Below the pieces are notes generated by a model that was given only the letters and a program-made list of their open reading frames with translations, made no database searches and was not told where the DNA came from. Source: an uncultured Bacillota bacterium (lineage in GTDB: Bacteria > Bacillota > Clostridia > Peptostreptococcales > Anaerovoracaceae). Taken from it: 64,000 bases of DNA. Where the stretch lies: assembly GCA_927441425.1 (NCBI GenBank), contig CAKMKG010000013.1:62001-126000 (forward strand). Reading direction: 5' to 3'. Shown here piece by piece: positions 1-7,985 of the stretch. The translations under genes and the position numbers were made by a program. The stretch's first letter is position 1, and each line of letters opens with the position of its first letter.

Positions 1-245
1 GCAGACTGGTCAATATTGCGGCAGCAGACGGGCATCCGGCGGAAATTATGGATATGAGCTTTGCAGTGCAGTGCCTGTCGGCCCTTTATATTTTGAATAA
101 TCGAGGCAAGCTGGAAAACAAGGTCATTGATGTTTCTGATGAAATCGACGATCTGGTTGCAAGAAGAAAGCTGGAAGCTTGGGGTATTGAAATCGACAAG
201 CTCACTCCGGAGCAGGAGAAATATTTAAACAGCTGGAATTTATAA
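1..245 (+). CDS. ahcY: Adenosylhomocysteinase, C-terminal fragment (window edge)
   Basis: This is the last 80 residues of S-adenosylhomocysteine hydrolase, which splits S-adenosylhomocysteine into adenosine and homocysteine in the methyl cycle. The frame is open from base 3 and reads [20 protein letters not shown], the conserved segment near the family's C-terminus, followed by the [16 protein letters not shown] stretch. The protein ends in SWNL rather than the KYRY-type tail of many homologues, which is common in Clostridia. The gene is cut only by the window edge. The next gene starts 33 bases downstream on the same strand, so co-transcription is likely. Confidence 0.93.
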   Translation, partial: RLVNIAAADGHPAEIMDMSFAVQCLSALYILNNRGKLENKVIDVSDEIDDLVARRKLEAWGIEIDKLTPEQEKYLNSWNL

Positions 246-277
246 AGGTTACTCTTCATTTTAGAAAGGTGAACAGA

Positions 278-1465
278 ATGAAATTTGCAAGCAGAATGGA
301 GTGTCTGCAGGACAAGGCACTTTTAAATGCGATGGAACTAACGGAAACGGAGGACATGATCTCCTTTTCGGCCGGCTTTCCGTCACCGGAGACCTATCCT
401 GTTGAGGAGATCAAGGAATCCTTTGATCAGGTCCTTGACCGGGAGGGGAAAGAAGCCTTGAGCTATTGCTCCACCAGCGGATTCGGAAAATTAAGAGAAA
501 TCATCGCCGATAGGATGAAGAATAAATTTGGACTGAATTATCGAACGGAAGAGGTTGTCATAACCAGCGGTTCCCAGCAGGCGCTTGATATGAGCAGTAT
601 GCTTTTTATCAACAAGGGAGACGTAGTATTGTTTGAAACACCATCCTATTTGGGAGCGGTCAATGCGCTGCGCGCCTATGAAGCGGAGCTGGTTGCATTG
701 CCAACCGATCGTGAAGGTTTGATTTTGGATGCCCTTAAGAAAGCGCTGGATCAATACGGGGACCGGGTGAAGCTGATTTATGTCATCCCGGATTTTCAAA
801 ACCCGACGGGGAGAAGCTGGTCACCGGAACGGAGAGAAGCGTTCGTTGAATTCATCTCAGACTACGAAATTCCGGTTATCGAAGATGCGGCGTATTCCGA
901 ATTGTCCTTTGAAGACAAGCTGGAAAAACCGTTGAGCTACTACGATAAAAAAGGGCAGGTTGTTTATGTGGGAACCTTTTCCAAGACATTCTGCCCGGGG
1001 CTCAGGGTGGCATGGCTGTGCGCCAGAGAGAACCTGATGGAAAAGTACCTGATCTTGAAAAATGCAGCAGATTTGTCGTCCTCAGCAATCGCCCAGAGGC
1101 AGATGGCCAACTATCTGATGCATAACGACCTGGATGCCCATATCAAATGGATCACAGGCTTATATAAGGAACGACGGGATTGCATGATGGTCGTCATAGA
1201 CCGAGAATTTCCAAAAGAGGCCCACTACGTGATACCAAAGGGAGGACTCTTTATCTGGCTTGAGCTGCCAGAGAATAAAGATTCCCGCGAACTGCTCCGC
1301 AGAGCGATGGCTGAAAAGGTAGCATTTATACCCGGAGGATCCTTTTATCCCAGTGGCGTGAAAAATAACGAGCTGAGGCTGAATTTTTCAAATTTGTCCC
1401 ACGATGATATCGAAAAAGGGATGACGATTCTGGGTAGGCTTACACGAGCGTATCTGGCGGAATAA
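278..1465 (+). CDS. PLP-dependent aminotransferase, class I/II (LysN/MocR-like fold)
   Basis: Fold-type I aminotransferase of 395 residues, expected to transfer amino groups between an amino acid and 2-oxoglutarate in the cytosol. The pyridoxal-phosphate lysine is Lys236 in GTFSKTFCPGLRVAWLC, and the substrate-binding segment PDFQNPTGRSWS is present. The closest family seems to be 2-aminoadipate or branched-chain/aromatic aminotransferases of the LysN/ARO8 group; the substrate cannot be read from sequence. A GTG nine bases upstream is in frame, but the ATG at 278 is better placed after AGAAAGGTG. It follows ahcY closely, so the two may share a transcript. Confidence 0.88.
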   Translation: MKFASRMECLQDKALLNAMELTETEDMISFSAGFPSPETYPVEEIKESFDQVLDREGKEALSYCSTSGFGKLREIIADRMKNKFGLNYRTEEVVITSGSQQALDMSSMLFINKGDVVLFETPSYLGAVNALRAYEAELVALPTDREGLILDALKKALDQYGDRVKLIYVIPDFQNPTGRSWSPERREAFVEFISDYEIPVIEDAAYSELSFEDKLEKPLSYYDKKGQVVYVGTFSKTFCPGLRVAWLCARENLMEKYLILKNAADLSSSAIAQRQMANYLMHNDLDAHIKWITGLYKERRDCMMVVIDREFPKEAHYVIPKGGLFIWLELPENKDSRELLRRAMAEKVAFIPGGSFYPSGVKNNELRLNFSNLSHDDIEKGMTILGRLTRAYLAE

Positions 1466-1502
1466 TAGAAGATCGGATTTGGTCCGATCGTCCCTTCCTA
1501 CT

Positions 1503-1566
1503 AAAAAACCCGACTTTCGTCGGGTTTGTCAGGGGTCCGAAAAGTTTGCCTATGGGCAAACTTTTC
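1503..1566 (-). terminator. Rho-independent terminator plus adjacent inverted repeat
   Basis: The 9-bp stem AAACCCGAC/GTCGGGTTT (1506-1527) with a TTTC loop is followed on the minus strand by a run of six T. It can end minus-strand transcription of the small ORF at 1566-1670 and probably also stops the aminotransferase transcript from the other side. A second, 12-bp perfect inverted repeat with a 4-nt loop lies at 1539-1566 and touches the stop codon of the small ORF. Confidence 0.75.
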
Positions 1567-1670
1567 TATCTTGTGTAACAGTTACAGAATATGATTACCA
1601 GTAACAAGAAGAAAAACAGTAAGCTGGTATCAATTCCCTCTCCGCCAAGGAGTCCACATCCATCTGACAT
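1566..1670 (-). CDS. Tiny glycine/hydrophobic protein, YjcZ-like (34 aa)
   Basis: A 34-residue ORF: MSDGCGLLGGEGID, then a run of about 14 hydrophobic residues (LLFFFLLLVIIF), then CNCYTR. The Gly-rich head, single hydrophobic helix and cysteines resemble the very short YjcZ/sporulation-associated membrane peptides common in Firmicutes. An AGGTG ribosome binding site lies 9 bases before the ATG and a terminator follows directly. Both support a real gene, which automatic callers would miss because of its size. The function is unknown; a spore coat or membrane role is only inference. Confidence 0.55.
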   Translation of the reverse strand: MSDGCGLLGGEGIDTSLLFFFLLLVIIFCNCYTR

Positions 1671-1767
1671 TTTTTAATCACCTGCTTCTATAAAAATAAT
1701 TGATTTGTATTATAATTTATGAAGCGGTGGCAAAATGTGTTACAAAACTTTTTTAACAAATATATCG

Positions 1768-3423
1768 TCAGATGCTTTTTTTAATTCTTTCTCTCGTATT
1801 CTCTTCCCCCAGGATCTGCTGAATTTCCCAGAGGTCAGGTGACATGGCACGCCCCATCAACGCGATCCGAACCACAGTGCTGACATCCCCCACATGCCCT
1901 TTGTAAAGCTCGGGGTTTTTCTTATAGTCCTTTGGTTTTGCAGCATACCCGTTGGCCGTTGCAATTTCGCGGATTTTATCAAACCATAAAGCCTGATCAT
2001 CGCTGTGGTCATAGCCTTCCAGATAAGCGGACAGGATGATTTTTGCATCCTCATTGCTCACATTTTCGGGATAGGCATCTTCGATTTTAAAATAGTCGTC
2101 ATAGAAATAACTGATAAACTCAAACATCTGCCTTGCAAAGACGAAATCCTTTCTCGGCTTATCTCCTTCTCTGCCAAGATCAAGTATTCTCATAAGATAT
2201 TCCTCCCGGCCCTCAAACAACCCGACAAGAGGCTGTTGGTAGGCTCCGGCCCAAGCCTTGAGAAACTCGCAAAGCTCGCTGGCAGGAAGCTTCACTAAAA
2301 CATCCTTGCTGATATCGTTGAGCTTGTCCAAGTCGAAAAGGGTTCCTGAATTACTCATCTTTTCTACTGTGAAGGCAAAGGCTTCTTGGGGAGCATCAGG
2401 ATTTTCCATACGCCATTCCTCGTAATTGGAATTCAATATGGTCAGGAGGTATTCTCTCACCGCCTTTGGATGGTAGCCCTCGCTGCGGTAATAATCCAGT
2501 GAAAGTTCCGGATCCTTTCTCTTGGAGAGCTTTCTTTTGTTGCCGTCTTCCATTTTCATGAGCTGTGCTGTATGGCAGTAAACGGGAAGAGGCCATCCCA
2601 ATGCATGGAAAAGCTCCACGTGAATCGGAAGGGAAGGCAGCCACTCTGCACCTCTCACCACATGGGTCGTTCTCATCAGATGATCGTCAACCACGTGGGC
2701 AAAATGATAGGTTGGAATCCCATTGGCCTTCAGCAAGACCACATCCTGGTCGTTTTCCGGCATGGTCAGCGTTCCTCTGATTCCGTCTTCCACGGAAATC
2801 GTTTTGATCTCTTCCTCCGCGCAATCGTGAGTGCCCTTGGACCGCAGCCTTATCACGAAGGAATGGCCAGCCTGGATACGGCTTTCAATTTCTGCGGCAG
2901 AAAGATCTCTGTGCTTCGCCCATTTTCCGTAATAGCCCGGATTCTCCTTTAAGCTTTCCTGTTCTTCCCGAATCGCAGTCAGTTCCTCCTCCGTACAAAA
3001 GCAGGGATAGGCCTCGCCCCGCTGGACCAGCTGTTTTACATAAGTTTGATAGATTTCTGCCCTCTGACTTTGGGAATAAGGTCCGTAATCGCCTTTGTCA
3101 CCCTCCATGGAAGCGCCTTCATCGAAGGTCACTCCAAAGAATTCCAGAGAGGAAATAATGGCTTCCACAGCACCCTCTACCTGCCGTTTGTCATCGGTAT
3201 CCTCGATTCTAAGATAGAAGATTCCATCACTTTGATGGGCAAGTCGTTCATCTACAAAGGCGCCGTACAGATTTCCCAGATGAATGAAGCCCGTTGGGCT
3301 TGGACCCAGTCGGGTTACCTTAGCACCGGCAGGAAGCTTTCTTTCCGGGTAAATCTTTTCATAATCCGCAGGATCCTTTGTGATATTCGGAAAGAGCAGT
3401 TCCGCCAATTTGTTATAATCCAT
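1768..3423 (-). CDS. gltX: Glutamyl-tRNA synthetase
   Basis: Class I aminoacyl-tRNA synthetase of 551 residues that charges tRNA-Glu with glutamate. The HIGH signature appears as HLGN in RLGPSPTGFIHLGNLYG near the N-terminus and the KMSKS loop as KLSKRKDP near residue 300. The length exceeds the usual 480-500 residues, as in some clostridial GluRS with an enlarged C-terminal anticodon-binding half. I chose the ATG at 3423 because GGAGG lies 9 bases upstream; an earlier ATG at 3441 overlaps that site. tRNA-Glu(CTC), a likely substrate, is encoded on the same strand about 1 kb upstream. Confidence 0.95.
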   Translation of the reverse strand: MDYNKLAELLFPNITKDPADYEKIYPERKLPAGAKVTRLGPSPTGFIHLGNLYGAFVDERLAHQSDGIFYLRIEDTDDKRQVEGAVEAIISSLEFFGVTFDEGASMEGDKGDYGPYSQSQRAEIYQTYVKQLVQRGEAYPCFCTEEELTAIREEQESLKENPGYYGKWAKHRDLSAAEIESRIQAGHSFVIRLRSKGTHDCAEEEIKTISVEDGIRGTLTMPENDQDVVLLKANGIPTYHFAHVVDDHLMRTTHVVRGAEWLPSLPIHVELFHALGWPLPVYCHTAQLMKMEDGNKRKLSKRKDPELSLDYYRSEGYHPKAVREYLLTILNSNYEEWRMENPDAPQEAFAFTVEKMSNSGTLFDLDKLNDISKDVLVKLPASELCEFLKAWAGAYQQPLVGLFEGREEYLMRILDLGREGDKPRKDFVFARQMFEFISYFYDDYFKIEDAYPENVSNEDAKIILSAYLEGYDHSDDQALWFDKIREIATANGYAAKPKDYKKNPELYKGHVGDVSTVVRIALMGRAMSPDLWEIQQILGEENTRERIKKSI

Positions 3424-3570
3424 ATTAATTACATCCTCCATTAGCCTCTATGATTTTGCCCGAATTTAACCGGGAATGATTCACTTAAACCATTATATAC
3501 TGTGCCCAATTTTGATTCAATATAAATAGTACGGCATATATTGTAGTAAATATATTCAGGGGGCGCATAA

Positions 3571-4137
3571 ATGGCAGACATGAACGGTATGAACAATCAT
3601 TCCATCCCGTATGGACAGATGAATTTATTCAATACACTTAGAAAACTCTTACTTGAGCTGTCAATGTGGAGAAGGGCTTATCTGGTAAGCTACGCCTCAA
3701 ATTCCGGTGATTTGGCAGCAGTCGGAAGCAAGCTCTATTCTATGCCGACGAGTATCGGAGATGTGCTGGAGGTATTCTTTGGAAGGACAATTGCAAGAAG
3801 AATAGAGATTATGATTCGACAACAAATCATAATCGGATCGGAAATCCTGCGAGCAGAAAAAGAAGGAAATATAGAAGAGATCAATGAAAGTACGAAAAGA
3901 CTCTATCAGAATGCAAGTCAAATGGCAGACTACTTAGCTCAAATCAATCCCGACTGGGAGGAACAAAAATGGAATGATCTTCTTTATGAATACTATGAGA
4001 CGACGATTCTTGAGATGGTAGCCGTATTGGCAGGCAAATACGAGGAGTCCATCGTATTGTTTGAAGCCATGGAAAATCAAGCACTGGGTATAGCGGATTA
4101 TCTGGTGCAAGGGATCATTCCGTATTTCACTAAATAA
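3571..4137 (+). CDS. Hypothetical helical protein (188 aa)
   Basis: A 188-residue soluble protein predicted to be almost all alpha-helical, with no signal peptide and no membrane segment. I do not recognise the family. It has a Met/Asn-rich start (MADMNGMNNHSIPYGQMNLF), an arginine-rich middle helix (FGRTIARRIEIMIRQQ), and an acidic, aromatic C-terminal half ending in YLVQGIIPYFTK. A GGGGG ribosome binding site sits 9 bases before the ATG. It is divergent from gltX and convergent with the tRNA-Glu unit, so it is probably monocistronic. Confidence 0.6.
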   Translation: MADMNGMNNHSIPYGQMNLFNTLRKLLLELSMWRRAYLVSYASNSGDLAAVGSKLYSMPTSIGDVLEVFFGRTIARRIEIMIRQQIIIGSEILRAEKEGNIEEINESTKRLYQNASQMADYLAQINPDWEEQKWNDLLYEYYETTILEMVAVLAGKYEESIVLFEAMENQALGIADYLVQGIIPYFTK

Positions 4138-4149
4138 TGCATCAGAAGC

Positions 4150-4206
4150 AAAAAATGCCGAAGCAGAAAGCCTCGGCATTTTTCTCTTGGTAACCCGTAG
4201 GGGAGT
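4150..4206 (-). repeat. Direct repeat copy 1: tRNA-Glu 3' tail plus terminator
   Basis: 57 bp identical, except for one base, to 4348-4404. On the minus strand it reads tRNA-Glu T-stem end, acceptor 3' strand and CCA, then the hairpin GCCGAGG...CTTCGGC with a T-run (a rho-independent terminator). It is a displaced duplicate of the end of the tRNA-Glu transcription unit and lies downstream of structured element A. Confidence 0.85.
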
Positions 4207-4338
4207 TTGCATCTGCTCGCTCCACTCTCAGCTGCCGCCCTGCGAGGCCTCGTTCAGGCCTCTTGGACCGCTCACTGCTTGAAAGTCCACCGGACTTTCA
4301 AGAGGCGTTCGCGCCCTTATGGGTTCGACTCCCCTGCC
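4188..4338 (-). repeat. tRNA-linked structured repeat, copy A
   Basis: Read on the minus strand after the tRNA-Glu terminator. It opens with AGGGGAGTCGAACCC, the exact reverse complement of the T-arm of the neighbouring tRNA-Glu. It carries an AAAGTCC/GGACTTT hairpin, a GAGGCCT/AGGCCTC-type hairpin and GGGCGGCAGCTG, and closes with a copy of the tRNA-Glu tail. The opening AGGGGAGT (4328-4335) pairs with the closing ACTCCCCT (4199-4206). It shares its layout and conserved blocks with copies B and C after tRNA-Ser. No protein-coding content is credible. Confidence 0.75.
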
Positions 4339-4347
4339 ATCAAAAAC

Positions 4348-4404
4348 AAAAAATGCCAAAGCAGAAAGCCTCGGCATTTTTCTCTTGGTAACCCGTAGGG
4401 GAGT
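4348..4404 (-). repeat. Direct repeat copy 2: genuine tRNA-Glu tail and terminator
   Basis: Original member of the 57-bp direct repeat whose duplicate lies at 4150-4206. Here the tail belongs to the intact tRNA-Glu gene, and the hairpin GCCGAGG...TTTGGC followed by T residues is its terminator. The single mismatch lies in the terminator stem. Confidence 0.85.
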
Positions 4405-4460
4405 CGAACCCCTGACTCCGCCGTGAGAGGGCGACGTCTTGACCACTTGACCAACGGGTC
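4386..4460 (-). tRNA. tRNA-Glu (anticodon CTC)
   Basis: 75-nt cloverleaf on the minus strand with encoded CCA. The acceptor stem is GACCCGT/ACGGGTT with one G-T pair. The anticodon stem-loop has loop CTCTCAC, giving anticodon CTC for GAG codons, and the T-arm is GGGTTCGACTCCC. It is followed by its own terminator and then by structured repeat copy A. Confidence 0.93.
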
Positions 4461-4630
4461 TCACAGTTATTAATGATACTTTAAAAAGCTGAAAAAAGCA
4501 ACTGTTTTTTGTCCGTTTGCCTTGTAAAATTCGAATATATTTGATAAAATCTAATATTAATCATGGGTAATACTACGGGATACATCCCGGGTTTGAATAG
4601 TACAGTTTAGTTCGGAAAGGGAGATGGCAA

Positions 4631-6106
4631 ATGAAATATAGAAGTACAAGAGGTAGTAAGGACACAAAGAACGCGGCGCAGGCGGTGATTCAGGGAATCG
4701 CTCAGGATAAGGGCCTTTTCGTCCCGGAAAGCATTCCGCAGTTGCCGTTTGCCTTGGAAGATATGAAAGAAAAAACATATCAGGAGATTGCATTTGATGT
4801 GATTCGTAGCTTTTTTACAGATTACACAGAGGCTGAGCTTCAGGAATGTGTGAATGGTGCTTATGATAAAAAATTTGAGGCAGCAGACATCGTTCCGATG
4901 GTTAAAGCCGGTGATGTGTATTTTCTAGAGCTTTATCATGGCAAAACCGCGGCTTTCAAGGATATGGCCTTATCGATTCTGCCGTACCTGATGACAACAG
5001 CAATGAAAAAGGAAAAGGAAGATAAGAAAATTGTCATACTGACAGCAACGTCAGGAGATACCGGCAAAGCTGCACTGGAAGGGTTTACAGATGTGCCGAA
5101 TACAGAGATCATTGTTTTTTATCCCAATGAGGGAGTCAGCCAGGTCCAGGAAAGACAGATGACTACGCAGGAAGGTGAAAACACCCATGTGTTTGCTATC
5201 CGCGGGAATTTCGACGACGCCCAGACTGGGGTGAAGAAAATTTTCAATGACAGTGATTTTGCAGAGGAGCTGGCAAAGCTTGGCTGCAAGCTTTCCTCGG
5301 CGAATTCCATTAATATCGGAAGACTGATTCCCCAAGTGGCTTATTATGTGTATGCCTATGCTAAGCTGCTGGAGAAGGGTGCAATCGGAATTGGGGACAA
5401 GATCAATATCGTGGTACCTACGGGGAATTTTGGGAATATACTTGCGGCATATTATGCCAAAGAAATGGGCATTCCCGTAGGAAAGCTAATTTGCGCATCC
5501 AATGAAAACAAGGTACTGACGGATTTTATCAATACCGGAATTTATGATGTGAAAAGGGATTTCTATCTGACAAACTCCCCCTCCATGGACATCTTGATTT
5601 CCAGCAATCTAGAAAGGCTTTTGTATCATCTGAGCGGTGACAACGGTGCTGAAATCGCAGCATTGATGGAAAGTCTGGAGAAGAATAAGCAATATGAAGT
5701 AAATGACAGTATGAAAAAGGGTCTTTCGGAATTTTGGGCATGTTATGCAAATATGGACGAAACCAACGCAGCCATCGGGAGAATGTATCGCGAAAATGGT
5801 TATCTCATGGATACCCATACTGCAGTTGGATATAAGGTTTATGAGGATTACCGCAACGAAACGGGAGACCAGACGGTAACAGTGATCGCATCTACTGCCA
5901 GCGCATATAAATTTGCGGACAGCGTGGCTGCTTCCATTGGTCTGGATATTGAGCAGGACGGCTTTGTCAATGTGCGTGCACTGCATGAGAAAACAGGGGT
6001 TAAAATCCCTGCCGGATTAAAAGGTCTGGAAACAAAAAAAATCAGGCACAAGGAAGTGCTTGATAAAGAAGATCTAAAAGCAGCAGTTAGGGATGCATTG
6101 AAATAA
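4631..6106 (+). CDS. thrC: Threonine synthase
   Basis: PLP enzyme of 491 residues converting O-phosphohomoserine to threonine. The N-terminal segment KYRSTRGSKDTKNAA is typical of the longer (yeast/E. coli-like) threonine synthase class. Lys110 in HGKTAAFKDMALS is the Schiff-base lysine, and TATSGDTGKAALEGF and VPTGNFGNILAAYYA contact phosphate and cofactor. Length fits the family. The start has AAGGGAG 9 bases upstream. A small hairpin CGGGA/TCCCG sits in the 5' region near 4575-4590; I see no T-box or riboswitch. It is probably transcribed alone. Confidence 0.94.
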   Translation: MKYRSTRGSKDTKNAAQAVIQGIAQDKGLFVPESIPQLPFALEDMKEKTYQEIAFDVIRSFFTDYTEAELQECVNGAYDKKFEAADIVPMVKAGDVYFLELYHGKTAAFKDMALSILPYLMTTAMKKEKEDKKIVILTATSGDTGKAALEGFTDVPNTEIIVFYPNEGVSQVQERQMTTQEGENTHVFAIRGNFDDAQTGVKKIFNDSDFAEELAKLGCKLSSANSINIGRLIPQVAYYVYAYAKLLEKGAIGIGDKINIVVPTGNFGNILAAYYAKEMGIPVGKLICASNENKVLTDFINTGIYDVKRDFYLTNSPSMDILISSNLERLLYHLSGDNGAEIAALMESLEKNKQYEVNDSMKKGLSEFWACYANMDETNAAIGRMYRENGYLMDTHTAVGYKVYEDYRNETGDQTVTVIASTASAYKFADSVAASIGLDIEQDGFVNVRALHEKTGVKIPAGLKGLETKKIRHKEVLDKEDLKAAVRDALK

Positions 6107-6146
6107 CGGAAAAACGAACTCGATTTTCTTTGATACGGGAAACCAT

Positions 6147-7256
6147 TTAATGCGGATAGACTACGGTCTGCCCTTTGCCATTCTCTTTCGCTTGGTAGAG
6201 AGCAGAATCTGCTTGATGGAACAGAAGGTTTTCATTCATATCCCCCTCCATATAGTAGGAAATCCCTGCGCTAAAGCTTATTTGACCGGATCTTATTATC
6301 GATCGAGGGATTTGTCTACATCTCTGTCGCAGTGTTTCCAGCCTCAAATAAGCGAGCTCTTTGGAGGCTTCAGGGTAAATAACGGCAAATTCGTCTCCGC
6401 CGTAGCGGGAAACATAGGCTTCTCCATCGTTACACTGCTGTTTGATCAGATTGGTAAATTGGAGCAAAACCTGATCCCCCTCCAGATGGCCAAAGTTATC
6501 GTTGATATCTTTAAAATCATCCAGATCAATAATTGCAAGGGACATGGGTGTCTTATGGTGCTTTGCCTTTTCCATTGTACTTTTTAATAGAGATTGGAAG
6601 GTCTTCTGATTATACAGACCTGTCAGGGAATCATTTCGGGCCTCCTCTTTCAGAGAGAGTTGGGCTTGATAGCTCGTATAGACATAATCACTGTTCGCTT
6701 TATTATACGCGATCAAAACAGTACTCAGAAGATAAGCCGTGAGCAGCAGCGTTATGGCGACGGCTGCATTCAAATAGAAATAGACCGAGTCATGGTTATA
6801 CATTGCAGAATGTATTGTTGAAAAAATAAGCAGAATACAATTGATGATGGTGATGACACCTGTCATCCTCTTTTGACCAAACAGTATGGTAATAAAAATT
6901 GGGATTGTGAAGATTGTCAGGATCGCACCGACAACACAATGGATATAGGCCATTACAGCGGCCATTAAGGAAGCGGTTATCAATAGGGAGTAGTTTTTTA
7001 TTTGAACCTTGATGTTCATTGCATTGACTCGATGACAAAGAATCACCAAGACAGCATTGATTGCGGTAGGCGTAATAATAAAACTGATTATGTACTGAAA
7101 GTCATGGGGAACCTCTTCGTTCAACAGACCACGATTTCGAAAAGCAATAAAAACAATAACTTCTACCGTAAAAATCAATGCAACAATTACGTAGAAGACT
7201 CTGATGATCTTTTCTCTCCAATGATCAAAGGACAAATTAGGCTTCGTAATTTCCAT
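6147..7256 (-). CDS. Membrane diguanylate cyclase (GGDEF)
   Basis: 369 residues. The N-terminal half has about six hydrophobic helices forming an MHYT/5TM-like membrane sensor. A linker coiled segment (about residues 190-210) leads to a GGDEF domain (about 210-365). The active-site loop RYGGDEFAVIYPE is intact, and the preceding IDLDDFKDINDNFGHLEGD motif binds Mg/GTP, so c-di-GMP synthesis is expected. No clear RxxD inhibitory site was checked beyond the loop. An AGGAGGT site lies 12 bases from the ATG. The gene is convergent with thrC and stands alone. Confidence 0.9.
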   Translation of the reverse strand: MEITKPNLSFDHWREKIIRVFYVIVALIFTVEVIVFIAFRNRGLLNEEVPHDFQYIISFIITPTAINAVLVILCHRVNAMNIKVQIKNYSLLITASLMAAVMAYIHCVVGAILTIFTIPIFITILFGQKRMTGVITIINCILLIFSTIHSAMYNHDSVYFYLNAAVAITLLLTAYLLSTVLIAYNKANSDYVYTSYQAQLSLKEEARNDSLTGLYNQKTFQSLLKSTMEKAKHHKTPMSLAIIDLDDFKDINDNFGHLEGDQVLLQFTNLIKQQCNDGEAYVSRYGGDEFAVIYPEASKELAYLRLETLRQRCRQIPRSIIRSGQISFSAGISYYMEGDMNENLLFHQADSALYQAKENGKGQTVVYPH

Positions 7257-7379
7257 AAAACAGCAAAGACCTCCTGTCGGGACAATTATACTTCAAAATT
7301 TTACAAGATTCAAACTGTTTATGGCTAAAAATTCAATTAATTCCGTAATTTGATTGCAAATAATTATTTATGCAAGGAC

Positions 7380-7408
7380 TTGCTTTTTCAATGAATATAT
7401 GTTAAATT
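7380..7408 (+). promoter_or_regulatory. Likely sigma-A promoter of tRNA-Ser
   Basis: TTGCTT (7380-7385), a 17-nt spacer and TAAATT (7403-7408) lie about 35 bases before the tRNA. Spacing is ideal; the -10 box is a moderate match. Confidence 0.5.
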
Positions 7409-7442
7409 ATTAGATGTGTCTTAACAGAGGTACACTTGAATT

Positions 7443-7530
7443 GGAGAGTTGACCGAGTGGCTAAGGAGCTCGCCTGGAAAGCGAGTAAGGTGTTAAAGCC
7501 CCGTGGGTTCGAGTCCCATGCTCTCCGCCA
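7443..7530 (+). tRNA. tRNA-Ser (anticodon GGA)
   Basis: 88-nt class II tRNA with a long variable arm (TAAGGTGTTAAAGCCCCG region) and encoded CCA. The acceptor is GGAGAGT with ACTCTCC-type pairing GCTCTCC. The anticodon stem CTCGC/GCGAG has loop CTGGAAA, giving GGA for UCC/UCU codons. Confidence 0.94.
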
Positions 7531-7531
7531 A

Positions 7532-7575
7532 TAAAACAAAAGACGAGGATTCATGCCTCGTCTTTTGTTTTATTT
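7532..7575 (+). terminator. Terminator of tRNA-Ser
   Basis: Long perfect stem AAAACAAAAGACGAGG / CCTCGTCTTTTGTTTT with a short loop followed by ATTTTTG, starting two bases after the CCA. Confidence 0.85.
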
Positions 7576-7583
7576 TTGTTCAG

Positions 7584-7734
7584 AAGCATGGGACGAGAAC
7601 CCGAAAGGGCATCAAGCGTTTGAACGGCAAAGAAAAACAGCATGCTATGCTGTTTTTAGCTTGATGGGCCGAGCCACGTGAGATGGCGAAGGACGGCAGC
7701 TGCGACCAGAGGAGCAGATGTAAAGTCCCATGCT
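7584..7734 (+). repeat. tRNA-linked structured repeat, copy B
   Basis: Lies just after the tRNA-Ser terminator. It opens with AGCATGGGACGAGAACCC, the reverse complement of the tRNA-Ser T-arm and tail apart from a CGAG/CTCG flip, and closes with GTCCCATGCT, a copy of the tRNA-Ser tail. These ends pair perfectly over 10 bp. Inside are ACCCGAAAGGG (hairpin), AACAGCATGCTATGCTGTT (hairpin), CGAAGGACGGCAGCTG and GGAGCAGATG. The same order of blocks occurs in copies A and C. Confidence 0.75.
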
Positions 7735-7749
7735 CAATCATCACTGGAT

Positions 7750-7985
7750 GATTGGGGACGAGAACCCGAAAGGGCGCGAACGTCGGGAGAAAGTCCCAGC
7801 GGACTTTAGAACAGAGAGCGGTCCAAGATGCCTGAATGAGGCATCGCAGGACGGCAGAACGGAAGAATTCCTATCCAGCTAAAGCTGGGGAATTCCCGTA
7901 TGGCACCTACCGGACATTTGCTGCGCACATGTGGTTAGGTGCGCATGAGACCATAGGGAGCAGCTGCAAAGTCCCATGCGCAATC
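7750..7985 (+). repeat. tRNA-linked structured repeat, copy C (with extra stem insert)
   Basis: Starts 15 bases after copy B with GATTGGGGACGAGAACCC and ends GTCCCATGCGCAATC. The outer GATTG/CAATC and inner GGGAC/GTCCC segments pair. It shares GAGAACCCGAAAGGGC, GAGCGGTCCAAGA, a GATGCCT/AGGCATC hairpin and AGGACGGCAG with copies A and B. Between that block and GGGAGCAGCTGCAAA it carries about 90 extra bases that fold as GGAATTC-type and GGTGC/GCACC-type stems. A short inverted repeat CAATCATC/GATGATTG joins B to C. Confidence 0.72.

Noticed and set aside
4207-4464. Open reading frames of 60-80 codons over the tRNA-Glu and repeat region on both strands
   Set aside because: They read through a tRNA, its duplicated tail and hairpins; codon usage and sequence look like structural RNA, not protein.
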